Positions 32,531 through 39,500 of a DNA stretch of 44,405 nt are shown piece after piece. The DNA comes from Terriglobales bacterium. GTDB lineage: Bacteria > Acidobacteriota > Terriglobia > Terriglobales > Acidobacteriaceae. The notes beneath the pieces are model-generated. The model was not told where the DNA came from, made no database searches, and worked only from the letters and a program-made list of their open reading frames with translations. Made by a program: the position numbers and the translations under genes. The stretch covers positions 68,065-112,469 of the forward strand of contig DASRER010000008.1 of assembly GCA_035651995.1 (NCBI GenBank), read 5' to 3'. How positions within the stretch are numbered: the first letter of the stretch is position 1; every line of letters begins with the position of its first letter.

Positions 32531-32819
32531 GGGAGCGCAGAAAATTGCGTCCAACCGCGGCGGCAGCGTGGCCATGCGCGCGCGGGGCCGGCGTGCCGGC
32601 TGCCCGCCACCGCCTTGAGCGGTCGTGGACCTTGACGGTCATCCACAAGAACGCGCCCGCTGCGATGCCGTACGCGGCAAAGCCCGTCCAGAACGCGGCC
32701 CCGATTCCGCCCGTGAGCGACACGATGACGGCCAGGACAGTGGCGCACACCGAAGTTGCTCCGTTAATACCCCATAGCCACGGCGTGAGCCTGGCCGAGC
32801 CCCGTTCCGCAGCCTTCAT
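32526..32819 (-). CDS. short membrane protein, probably the C-terminal remnant of a larger transporter-like or spermidine-synthase-like protein
   Basis: 97 aa from ATG 32819, with no ribosome-binding site. The sequence GSARLTPWLWGINGATSVCATVLAVIVSLTGGIGAAFWTGFAAYGIAAGAFLW contains two membrane helices. I know the WGINGA.SV...LAV pattern from the last helices of large membrane proteins with a spermidine-synthase-like domain in Acidobacteria, so this looks like their C-terminal end cut off from the rest. Upstream bases (32820-33168) show no matching sequence in any frame. The Ala/Arg-rich tail after the helices has no family pattern. Confidence 0.4.
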   Translation of the reverse strand: MKAAERGSARLTPWLWGINGATSVCATVLAVIVSLTGGIGAAFWTGFAAYGIAAGAFLWMTVKVHDRSRRWRAAGTPAPRAHGHAAAAVGRNFLRSL

Positions 32820-33168
32820 CCCTCACACCCGAATCGCACTTGCGTTCCCGTCTGTATGGCTGGGTCGCGGCAGCAACAGCGCAGATTTCGCCCCGGGCGT
32901 CACGCTGGTACATGCACTGCCGAGCAAACTCCGCGTAATCGCTCTGTTTCGTCTTGCGTCCCTAATGGGAACCGAAGCATCCAACCTGGGCATGGAGGGA
33001 CTCACCCGGCGCAGCGCTGAAAAAACCGGACTCTAGAAAGCGCAATTTTTACGTGCCGGCGCGTTCCTTACTGAGAAGCAACTTGGCCACTGACGTGCTC
33101 ATCTTCCGAGGGGTAGTGAGCAGTCCCGACGGTTCACCGTCAATTGGCCGAACCCTGGAAAAGCGAAT
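32820..33168. other. gene-free stretch before the TonB-like gene
   Basis: I find no supported gene, RNA or repeat family here. The only structure is a short hairpin GACGG-TTCA-CCGTC near 33128-33141, about 30 nt before the TonB-like ATG. The open frame running through on the plus strand has no family resemblance. Confidence 0.4.
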
Positions 33169-34167
33169 ATGGCGCATCAGGTCCTGATCCCCCGCTCGGA
33201 GCTTCAACCTACGCTGAACCTGCGTCCCATCTCGGACCAGCTGGATCGGCCCTGGTGGAGCACGGTAGGCGAAAACGTTCGCGACGCGCTTTTTCCGCGC
33301 AAGCTGCCACCGTTGCGCCTTACCTCGCGCCCGGTGAAGGTGCGCGACATCTGGGGCGATTACAACTACAAAAAGAAAGCCGGCGTCGGGACGAGCGTTC
33401 TCCACGCCGGCATGATCGGCTTCCTGGTGTGGCTGTCAGTGGCCGCGCCGCGCATCATGGACAAACCAAAACCGACAGAGACGATTACCTGGGTGCCGAG
33501 CGATAACGCCGTGTTTGTCCCCACCAAGCCCGATCCGCGGCCCATGGGCGGCGGCGGTGGTGGCGGCGATCGCGACAAGCTCCAGGCCCCCAAAGGCAAG
33601 CTGCCCAAGGCTGCCATGGAGCAGATCACGCCGCCGGCGATAGTCATCCGCAACGAACACCCCAAGCTCGCGGTTGAGCCAACCGTGGTCCTGCCGCCGA
33701 ACGTGAAGATCGCATCGGCGATGCCGAACCTGGGCGATCCGCTTTCGAAGATGCCCTCGGGCCCGCCGTCGAACGGCGTCGGATCCGGCGGCGGCATCGG
33801 ATCGGGCTCCGGTGGCGGCGTAGGCTCGGGTGAAGGTCCGGGCGTCGGTCCGGGACGCGGCGGCGGGTTTGGCGGCGGCGTGTTCCGCGTAGGCGGGAAC
33901 GTGAGCGCGCCACGCGGACTCTACACGCCCGATCCGGAATATTCGGAAGAGGCGCGCAAGGCCAAGTATCAGGGCACCTGCATGCTGTGGCTCATCGTCG
34001 GTCCTGACGGCCGCCCGCGCGACATCAAGGTTGCCCGCAGCCTGGGCATGGGCCTCGACGAGAAGGCCGTGGAAGCGGTGAGGACCTGGAAGTTTGCGCC
34101 CGCTATGAAAGACGGCACCCCGGTGGCGGTCCAGATCAACGTGGAAGTGAACTTCAGGCTGTACTGA
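33169..34167 (+). CDS. TonB-like energy transducer
   Basis: 332 aa. An N-terminal cytoplasmic part of about 80 residues (longer than in E. coli TonB) precedes a single membrane helix (VLHAGMIGFLVWLSVAAPRIM). A Pro- and then Gly-rich periplasmic region follows (PMGGGGGGGDRDK, later GVGSGGGIGSGSGGGVGSG), and then the TonB C-terminal domain from about 250: YTPDPEYSEEARKAKYQGTCMLWLIVGPDGRPRDIKVARSLGMGLDEKAVEAVRTWKFAPAMKDGTPV. The YSEEARKAKYQG and W.F.PA..DG.PV patterns are those of the TonB_C family. It probably couples proton-motive force to outer membrane receptors; no ExbBD genes are here. Ends with a strong terminator; the iron operon lies convergently just after it. Confidence 0.9.
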   Translation: MAHQVLIPRSELQPTLNLRPISDQLDRPWWSTVGENVRDALFPRKLPPLRLTSRPVKVRDIWGDYNYKKKAGVGTSVLHAGMIGFLVWLSVAAPRIMDKPKPTETITWVPSDNAVFVPTKPDPRPMGGGGGGGDRDKLQAPKGKLPKAAMEQITPPAIVIRNEHPKLAVEPTVVLPPNVKIASAMPNLGDPLSKMPSGPPSNGVGSGGGIGSGSGGGVGSGEGPGVGPGRGGGFGGGVFRVGGNVSAPRGLYTPDPEYSEEARKAKYQGTCMLWLIVGPDGRPRDIKVARSLGMGLDEKAVEAVRTWKFAPAMKDGTPVAVQINVEVNFRLY

Positions 34168-34196
34168 CGAAAGTTAAAGTAACGGTTTAAGTAGGA

Positions 34197-34222
34197 ACGG
34201 CGGGCAATGGCCCGCCGTTTTT
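34197..34222 (+). terminator. Rho-independent terminator of the TonB-like gene
   Basis: ACGGCGGGC, loop AATG, GCCCGCCGT, then TTTT. Perfect 9-bp stem with U-run, 29 nt after the stop. Confidence 0.92.
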
Positions 34223-34302
34223 CAGTCAGTTCTCAGCTCTCCGTTTTCGGGCGCCGCGCGGGTCGGTTTGAGGACCGGGAACCGAGAGCTGAGAACTTGT
34301 CT

Positions 34303-35496
34303 TCAGTCCGCCGCCGCGCCGGACTTGCCGCAGCACTCGCCCGGAGGAATCGGGCTGCCGTGCGGGCAGGTCTTGGGATGTCCCAGGAACGAGCAGATGC
34401 GCGTCGTCGCCTCGGCCGACAGGATGTGCTCGAACTTGCACGCCTGCTGCTCGATCTCGGCCTCGCTCTCGATGTGCAGCGTCTCGGTAAACAGGCGCTC
34501 GGCGAGCCGGTGACGGCGGATCACGTCGGCTGCCCGCTGACGCCCGCGCGCGGTGAACTGCATGAACTCGCGGTCGTGGAGCTGCGTGGTGTCCTCGCCG
34601 TGCGTGGGCAGGGTGTCGTGGCAGCGATTGAGCACCAGCTTGTGAGTGTGCTCGTCGAGCTTGTCGTGCGGCAGCAAGTCGACCAGGCCCAGGACCTTCA
34701 TCTTTTCGATGGCGATCTCCAGCGGCAGCGCGCCTTCCACGTGCATGCGTCCCGGCTCGGCCGGTTCGCCGTTCTCCGACAGGATCCACATCTCTTCCAG
34801 GACTTCGTCGAAGAGCTGCTCTTCTTCGATGCTGAAGATTTCCTGCGACGCAATCTTGCCGTGGTGCAGGTCAATGCGCCGGTCGGCCAGCCGGGCGACC
34901 ACCGGGTCGTGCGTGACCATCACGATGGTGCGCCCCTGCTGATGCAGTTCGCGCAGCAGGCGGAGCACGATGTCTTCGTTGGCGCCGTCGAGGTTGCCGG
35001 TGGGTTCGTCGGCGAGGATGATCTTGGGATCGTTGATCAGCGCGCGCGCAATGCACACGCGCTGCTGCTCGCCGCCGGAGAGCTGGCTCGGCACATGCCG
35101 CGCCCGATCGCGCAGCCCGACGCGCTCCAGCGCGCCCATCGCCTCTTGCTCGTCGGCCATGCTGTGGAAGTACTGCGCGAGCATCACGTTTTCCAGCGCG
35201 GTGAGGTAGGGAATCAGGTGAAAGTGCTGGAAGATGAACCCGACCTTTTCTGCGCGCACGCGGTCCAGTTCGGTGGCGCTCAGCGCACCCACGTCCACAC
35301 CGTCAAGCAGGACTTCGCCGCTGGTCGGCCGGTCGAGGCAGCCGATCAGGTTCACCAGCGTGCTCTTGCCCGAGCCGGAAGGGCCCATCACGGCAAGCCA
35401 CTCGCCTGGCTCGACATGCAACGACACGCCGTCGAGCGCGCGCAGCTCGCCCGCCTCGGTCGGATACGCCTTCGTGACTTTGCGAAGCTCGATCAC
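34303..35496 (-). CDS. ABC transporter ATPase fused to a DtxR/MntR-type metal-sensor domain
   Basis: 397 aa, starting at GTG 35496. Residues 1-220 are a complete MacB/LolD-type ATPase: Walker A GPSGSGKS (38-45), Q-loop Q90, signature LSGGEQ (139-144), Walker B IILADE (159-164), H-loop H196. From about 225 the sequence changes to the DtxR family: a winged-helix-like part ([33 protein letters not shown]), an insert rich in His and Cys (about 275-308, six His and one Cys), [13 protein letters not shown], then the metal-binding and dimerisation domain with H329, E333, C353, E356 and H357 at positions matching DtxR H79, E83, C102, E105 and H106; DtxR H98 is E349 here. It ends [13 protein letters not shown]. 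Last gene of the iron operon. Whether the helix-turn-helix still binds DNA is uncertain. Confidence 0.93.
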   Translation of the reverse strand: MIELRKVTKAYPTEAGELRALDGVSLHVEPGEWLAVMGPSGSGKSTLVNLIGCLDRPTSGEVLLDGVDVGALSATELDRVRAEKVGFIFQHFHLIPYLTALENVMLAQYFHSMADEQEAMGALERVGLRDRARHVPSQLSGGEQQRVCIARALINDPKIILADEPTGNLDGANEDIVLRLLRELHQQGRTIVMVTHDPVVARLADRRIDLHHGKIASQEIFSIEEEQLFDEVLEEMWILSENGEPAEPGRMHVEGALPLEIAIEKMKVLGLVDLLPHDKLDEHTHKLVLNRCHDTLPTHGEDTTQLHDREFMQFTARGRQRAADVIRRHRLAERLFTETLHIESEAEIEQQACKFEHILSAEATTRICSFLGHPKTCPHGSPIPPGECCGKSGAAAD

Positions 35497-35636
35497 AGCA
35501 GTTGGCAGTTGTCAGTTGCCGGTTGCCAGCCGGGGCACCTAGCGGTTGGCACTTGGCCCCTGACATGAGGAGCCAGACGGCCAAAATGCCAAGTGCTAAG
35601 CGCTAGGCGCCGTCCTGCCGGCAAACCCGCGCCGGA
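35497..35636. repeat. dispersed hairpin repeat inside the iron operon
   Basis: The 140-nt gap between the second permease and the ATPase holds arms 35536-35557 (CACCTAGCGGTTGGCACTTG and two more) and 35588-35609 (GCCAAGTGCTAAGCGCTAGG and two more), pairing at about 18 of 22 positions. It is preceded by repeats of GTTGCC/TTGCCA. Related sequence occurs at 7800-7935 and 14440-14490. Confidence 0.65.
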
Positions 35637-36755
35637 CTACTCTCCCCTTAAGATAACAGCCGGCTGTATGCGCCGCAGCGCCGCCAACGGCGCCAGCGCC
35701 GCGATCAGCGCGACCAATACGCCGCCCGCCAGCACCGGCGGGAACACGCTCAATCGCGGCGAAACAGCCGCCTCAAAGTTCACGCGCCCGATCCACAGGG
35801 CTGCGCCTAGGCCGACTGCGTAACCCACCACGGCGCCCAGCGCGCCGATCAGGCCGGCTTCGGCGGCAAAGAAACCGCGCAACAAGCGCTCGCTGGCGCC
35901 CAGCGCCTTCATCACCGCGAAGTCGCGCCGGCGGTCGAGGACCCAGCTCATCAGCGTGGCCAGGACGCACAGCGTCGCCGTCACGATGACGAGGATTGTC
36001 GCTGCCAGCAGCGCCGCGCGCGTCTTGCCCAGCACGCGGGCCTCGCCTTCCTGAATCTGACGGATGGGGCGGACGTCGGCCTCGGGCAGCGCCTTCTGGA
36101 TGCGCTGCATAGCGGACTCGATTTCCGTGCGGGTCCCGGACACGGCGACTTCGATCGTGCTCGCGCGCACCCCCGTCCATTCTTCCAGGACGTTCAAATT
36201 CACAAAAATCCGGTTGTCCTCCGGCCCACCGGTCTCCACGACCTGCGCCGGGGCGATCTGCCGCGTTTGTCCGCTCGCCTCGAGCGCGAAAGGCGCCCCG
36301 AGTCTCAGATTCAGCGCCTTCATTACACGCTCACCCACCAACGCGCTTACTCCAGGGCCGCCGACACCAGGCGTGAGGGACCACCAGCGATTCATTTCGC
36401 GTGCCTGCGGAAGATTTGTGCCGGCGACGACCACGGATGTGGTTCCTGCCTTGGCTACAACGTACGCAAACGGCACCGCCAGCGCTCCCGGCGCGGCCTT
36501 TTCGACTCGCGCGAGCGCATCATCCGGAAGGGAATTGCCCTCGCGCGCTACGACCACAACGTTGGCACCAAACTTCCGGAACTCCCGCCGCAGCTTCGCC
36601 TCCGAATCGGCGTACAGGTTCAGCAGCGTCGTAGCGACCGCAGCCGCCACCGCCACGGCCACCAACGCCGTCAGTGCGCGTCCGCGGCGCACCAGCGCGG
36701 CGCGCCAGATCAGCCGCAGAAACATGCGCCCGCGCCCGCCGCGCCGCGCGCTCAT
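35637..36755 (-). CDS. FtsX/MacB-type ABC permease (second of two)
   Basis: 372 aa. ATG 36755 overlaps the preceding stop (ATGA). One N-terminal membrane helix (LIWRAALVRRGRALTALVAVAVAAAVATTLLNL), a periplasmic domain of about 190 residues (FGANVVVVAREGNSLP...NRIFVNLNVLEEWTG), then three C-terminal helices: AALLAATILVIVTATLCVLATLMSWVLDRR, FAAEAGLIGALGAVVGYAVGLGAALWI and VFPPVLAGGVLVALIAALAPLAALR. FAVMKALGASERLLRGFFAAEA is the cytoplasmic coupling segment of the FtsX family. It pairs with the adjacent permease as a heterodimer and with the ATPase downstream. In known FTR1-linked ABC systems (Campylobacter Cj1661-1663), such permeases support iron uptake. Confidence 0.92.
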   Translation of the reverse strand: MSARRGGRGRMFLRLIWRAALVRRGRALTALVAVAVAAAVATTLLNLYADSEAKLRREFRKFGANVVVVAREGNSLPDDALARVEKAAPGALAVPFAYVVAKAGTTSVVVAGTNLPQAREMNRWWSLTPGVGGPGVSALVGERVMKALNLRLGAPFALEASGQTRQIAPAQVVETGGPEDNRIFVNLNVLEEWTGVRASTIEVAVSGTRTEIESAMQRIQKALPEADVRPIRQIQEGEARVLGKTRAALLAATILVIVTATLCVLATLMSWVLDRRRDFAVMKALGASERLLRGFFAAEAGLIGALGAVVGYAVGLGAALWIGRVNFEAAVSPRLSVFPPVLAGGVLVALIAALAPLAALRRIQPAVILRGE

Positions 36756-38023
36756 GCGTCACCTCGCAGCACCGGCGCCGCCTCCAGCCGCACCGCGCGC
36801 CGGATCGACGCCGCGCTGCCCGCAAACGTCACGATCGCGGCAACCGCCAGGATGATTGGCGCCAGCACCGGCTGCACCGCGATCGCCGAGGCGAACACCG
36901 TCCTGCCGATCTGCTGCGCCAGCAGCGCGCCCAGCGAGAATCCCAGCGCGCCGCCGATCAAGGCGAGAATGGCAGCCTCGGCGAGGAACAGCGCCGCGAC
37001 CGACGCGCGCCCCGCGCCGAGCGCCTTCATCAATCCGATTTCCTCGCGGCGCTCGAAAATCGTGTTGGCCATGGCCGCCGAAACCGCCAGCGCCGACGCG
37101 ATCAGCGCCGCCACCGCCAGCAGGAGCATGAGGCCCGAGATCCTGCTCAGCACCGTGCCTTCGTTCTGCGCCACCTGCCGGATCTGCTCCGACTTGGCGC
37201 CGGGAATGGCCTCTTCGAGCTGTAAGGCAATCGAATTCGCATACGGCGAGCAGTACCAGCGATCGCGGTCGGCCGGGCTCATGCTGCGCGGATCGCGCCG
37301 CGCGAACGCGTCTTCCGGCTTGGTCATGGCGCTCACCATCACGCGCCGCACCGCGCCGGGACGCGCCGCAATCTTCTGCGCCAGCCCGAGCGGCCCGACG
37401 ATCTGCTGATTCGTCGCCTCGTCGGCCAGCAGCAGGCCCACGACCTTGACTTCCTCGCCATTCACGCGCAGCGTCGCGCCCGGCTCGAAGTTCAGCCGCT
37501 GCGCCAGCGTGTGTCCGATCAGGACTTCGTTCGAATCGTCGCGCGGCCAGTTTCCCGCCACGTGCCACCACGGATTGACCGCCTCCACGCCGGTAGTGAA
37601 CTCCTGCTTGCCGAAGCGGAGCTGTTTTTTGAAATACGTTCCCAGAAGCTGCGCCCCGCCCAGCGGCTTGCCCTCGGCCGACTCGATCTTCACGACCACC
37701 GGCAGCATGGGCGCGTAGCCCACGATGTTGTTCCGCCAGAAGATGCCCTTGATCTTGGTGAGCTCAGCTTCGCTCAGATACGCGCCTGCGTTGGCGGGCT
37801 TCAGGTTGACGCCGCCGACTTCCACCTCGAGCGTGTCGTCGGCGGGATAGACGACCAGGTTCGCGCCGTAGGTCCGCAGCTCACGGTTGATCTTGTCGCC
37901 GATATCGGTCGCGACCGCAATCATGGCCGTGGCCACGGCAACGCCGAGCGCCACCGCCGCGGCGGCCAGCAGCTTGCGCCGCCGCTGGCGCAGAAACGAC
38001 TGATAGAGGAGGCGCGCGAACAT
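36752..38023 (-). CDS. FtsX/MacB-type ABC permease (first of two)
   Basis: 423 aa from ATG 38023, one base after the FTR1 stop; a frame extending to 38092 would run into FTR1 and is rejected. Four-helix FtsX layout: N-terminal helix KLLAAAAVALGVAVATAMIAVATDI, a large periplasmic domain of about 230 residues (INRELRTYGANLVVYPADDT, VLIGHTLAQRLNFEPG), then LMLLLAVAALIASALAVSAAMANTIFERR, AALFLAEAAILALIGGALGFSLGALLA and a final helix. EEIGLMKALGAGRASVAALFLAEAA is the coupling segment. The periplasmic WWHVAGNWPRDDS stretch is Trp/His-rich. Partner of the next permease (4-base overlap). Confidence 0.93.
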   Translation of the reverse strand: MFARLLYQSFLRQRRRKLLAAAAVALGVAVATAMIAVATDIGDKINRELRTYGANLVVYPADDTLEVEVGGVNLKPANAGAYLSEAELTKIKGIFWRNNIVGYAPMLPVVVKIESAEGKPLGGAQLLGTYFKKQLRFGKQEFTTGVEAVNPWWHVAGNWPRDDSNEVLIGHTLAQRLNFEPGATLRVNGEEVKVVGLLLADEATNQQIVGPLGLAQKIAARPGAVRRVMVSAMTKPEDAFARRDPRSMSPADRDRWYCSPYANSIALQLEEAIPGAKSEQIRQVAQNEGTVLSRISGLMLLLAVAALIASALAVSAAMANTIFERREEIGLMKALGAGRASVAALFLAEAAILALIGGALGFSLGALLAQQIGRTVFASAIAVQPVLAPIILAVAAIVTFAGSAASIRRAVRLEAAPVLRGDA

Positions 38024-38024
38024 G

Positions 38025-39275
38025 TCAGTGTGGTTGGAAAGTAGCGACGGCCGCGGCCACGTCGGCCTGCGCGACCACCACCGTGTCGCCATTCACGGTC
38101 GCCTTCAACGGAATGGGATTGCATCCGCCCGGCTGCCCGACCGACTGCGGATTGATGGGCGCGGCGCAGTTCTTGCACACCAGGCCGGTCGTGGTCCGCA
38201 TGAAGCCGACCGGGCCGCAGATTTCGCACGCGTCGAAGATGCTGGCGACCTTGCCGTCGGGCCTGCGATAGAGCAGGAAGCGCACCTCGGCGCCGTTCAC
38301 GTTCGCCTGGTAACGATGCAGGTCGCCGTCAACCAGGTCGCCGACCGGGATCGTCGCCTGGCCGTCCACGAAAGCGATCTCGGTGGCCGCCGGCAGGGAA
38401 CTGGTGCTCTTGGCGTAGATGAACTCGGCCGTCACCAGCACAATGAACAGGAATGAGCTGGCATAGACGCCGGCCATCCACAGCCGCTCGCGCCGCGCGC
38501 TCCACAGCTGCTTGCGCCTCTCCGCTGGCGATACCGGCTCGGCCGTCGGCGCGCGCCGCCGCGTCTCGAACAGGACCATCATTGCCGCCAGCGCCAGGAT
38601 GGTGACAAAGAAGAACAGGTCGTTGCGCACGATCGGGCCGATGAGCGCCATCTCCTGCCGGCTCGACGGCAGCACGCCGTTTTCCGAAAGCTCGTGCAGC
38701 CCCGAGATCAGCAGCTGCCCGGCAACGAAGAAGAGGATCACCGTGGTCACGCGGAAAAATTTCTGCAGGTTGATCCGCACGCTGCCCTTCACGAACATCA
38801 CGCCGAACAGCACAGCCAGCGCCACGCCGGCCATCGTGCCCAGGAAGCTGAGCAGTTCGGCGGTGTTGAACGACACGGCCGAGAGGATCAGCACCGTCTC
38901 GATGCCCTCGCGCACCATCATCAGGAAGACGAAGGCGAACAGGCCCAGCGCGGAGCCCCGGCCGGCCAGCGCGCCAATCTTCTTCTCAATGTCGCCCTTC
39001 AAGTGGCGCGCCGTCTTCATCATGAAGATGATCATGGTGACGACGAAGAGCGCCGCGGCCAGCATGATCCAGCCTTCCACGATGTCCTGGTTCAGGTCCA
39101 GGCGCGAAACGGCGACGGCTGCCGCCACGCTGGCGACGAAGGCCGCGCCGAGCGCCCAATACACCGGTTTGCGGAGTTCGGGCCGGCCGATCTTGGCCAG
39201 GTAGGCGAGCGTGATGCCCACAATCAGGGCCGCTTCCACGCCCTCACGCAAGGTAATGATGAATGCCTGTAGCAT
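38025..39275 (-). CDS. FTR1-family iron permease fused to a DUF2318 Cys-rich domain
   Basis: 416 aa. Residues 1-240 are an FTR1/EfeU-type permease with about seven helices and both REGxE iron motifs, REGVE (10-14) and REGIE (122-126). After a basic linker (RRRAPTAEP...ERRKQLWSARRERLW) comes another helix (MAGVYASSFLFIVLVTAEFIY) and a periplasmic DUF2318-type domain (about 290-416): VRFLLYRRPDGKVASIFDACEICG, GLVCKNCAAPINPQSVG, GGCNPIPL, with C350, C353, C367, C370 and C385. In Campylobacter-type systems FTR1 (Cj1658) and the DUF2318 protein (Cj1660) are separate genes beside p19; here they are one protein and no p19 is adjacent. First gene of the operon, behind a Fur-box-like palindrome. Confidence 0.93.
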   Translation of the reverse strand: MLQAFIITLREGVEAALIVGITLAYLAKIGRPELRKPVYWALGAAFVASVAAAVAVSRLDLNQDIVEGWIMLAAALFVVTMIIFMMKTARHLKGDIEKKIGALAGRGSALGLFAFVFLMMVREGIETVLILSAVSFNTAELLSFLGTMAGVALAVLFGVMFVKGSVRINLQKFFRVTTVILFFVAGQLLISGLHELSENGVLPSSRQEMALIGPIVRNDLFFFVTILALAAMMVLFETRRRAPTAEPVSPAERRKQLWSARRERLWMAGVYASSFLFIVLVTAEFIYAKSTSSLPAATEIAFVDGQATIPVGDLVDGDLHRYQANVNGAEVRFLLYRRPDGKVASIFDACEICGPVGFMRTTTGLVCKNCAAPINPQSVGQPGGCNPIPLKATVNGDTVVVAQADVAAAVATFQPH

Positions 39276-39280
39276 CTCTT

Positions 39281-39323
39281 GGCCTGTGCGGACGCGGGCG
39301 AACCGGCTCCAGGCCGCCCGCGT
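39281..39323 (-). promoter_or_regulatory. hairpin in the 5' leader of the iron operon
   Basis: ACGCGGGCG (39323-39315 on the minus strand) pairs perfectly with CGCCCGCGT (39300-39292) around a 14-nt loop. The loop edge GGCCTG can instead pair with CAGGCC at 39286-39281, right next to the ribosome-binding region of FTR1. Two exclusive folds are possible; a regulatory role is inferred. Confidence 0.35.
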
Positions 39324-39345
39324 TCGCGATTACGGACGGCAGATG

Positions 39346-39374
39346 ATGAAATTGAAAATGAATTTCATTTTCAA
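39346..39374 (-). promoter_or_regulatory. Fur-box-like palindrome overlapping the iron operon promoter
   Basis: 39352-39374 is a perfect 23-bp palindrome: TTGAAAATGAA, T, TTCATTTTCAA. Its inner 19 bp agree with the E. coli Fur box consensus at 14 positions by my count. On the minus strand TTGAAA (39374-39369) and TTTCAT (39351-39346), 17 nt apart, form a usable promoter for FTR1 that the operator would block completely. AT-rich sequence here stands out sharply from the GC-rich surroundings. Confidence 0.72.
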
Positions 39375-39500
39375 CTAGACATGATACGCGCCGCTTGGCC
39401 GCAGCGTCAACGCGCGGCGTCACGCCGCGCCGTGACCCGCCACTTGGTGACCGCGCCCGTTCCGCCACGTCTATCCGGCGTCCAACTGCGAGGTCTCACC

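Noticed and set aside
34303-35496. ATPase-DtxR as two genes joined by a frame error
   Set aside because: The frame is continuous, the linker ([23 protein letters not shown]) joins both domains smoothly, and no stop, start or ribosome-binding site lies at the junction. Not fully excluded without read data.
39279-39500. N-terminal extension of the zincin-like lipoprotein
   Set aside because: It would cross the Fur-box palindrome and the operon leader, encodes Arg-rich sequence without homology, and would bury the lipobox signal peptide.
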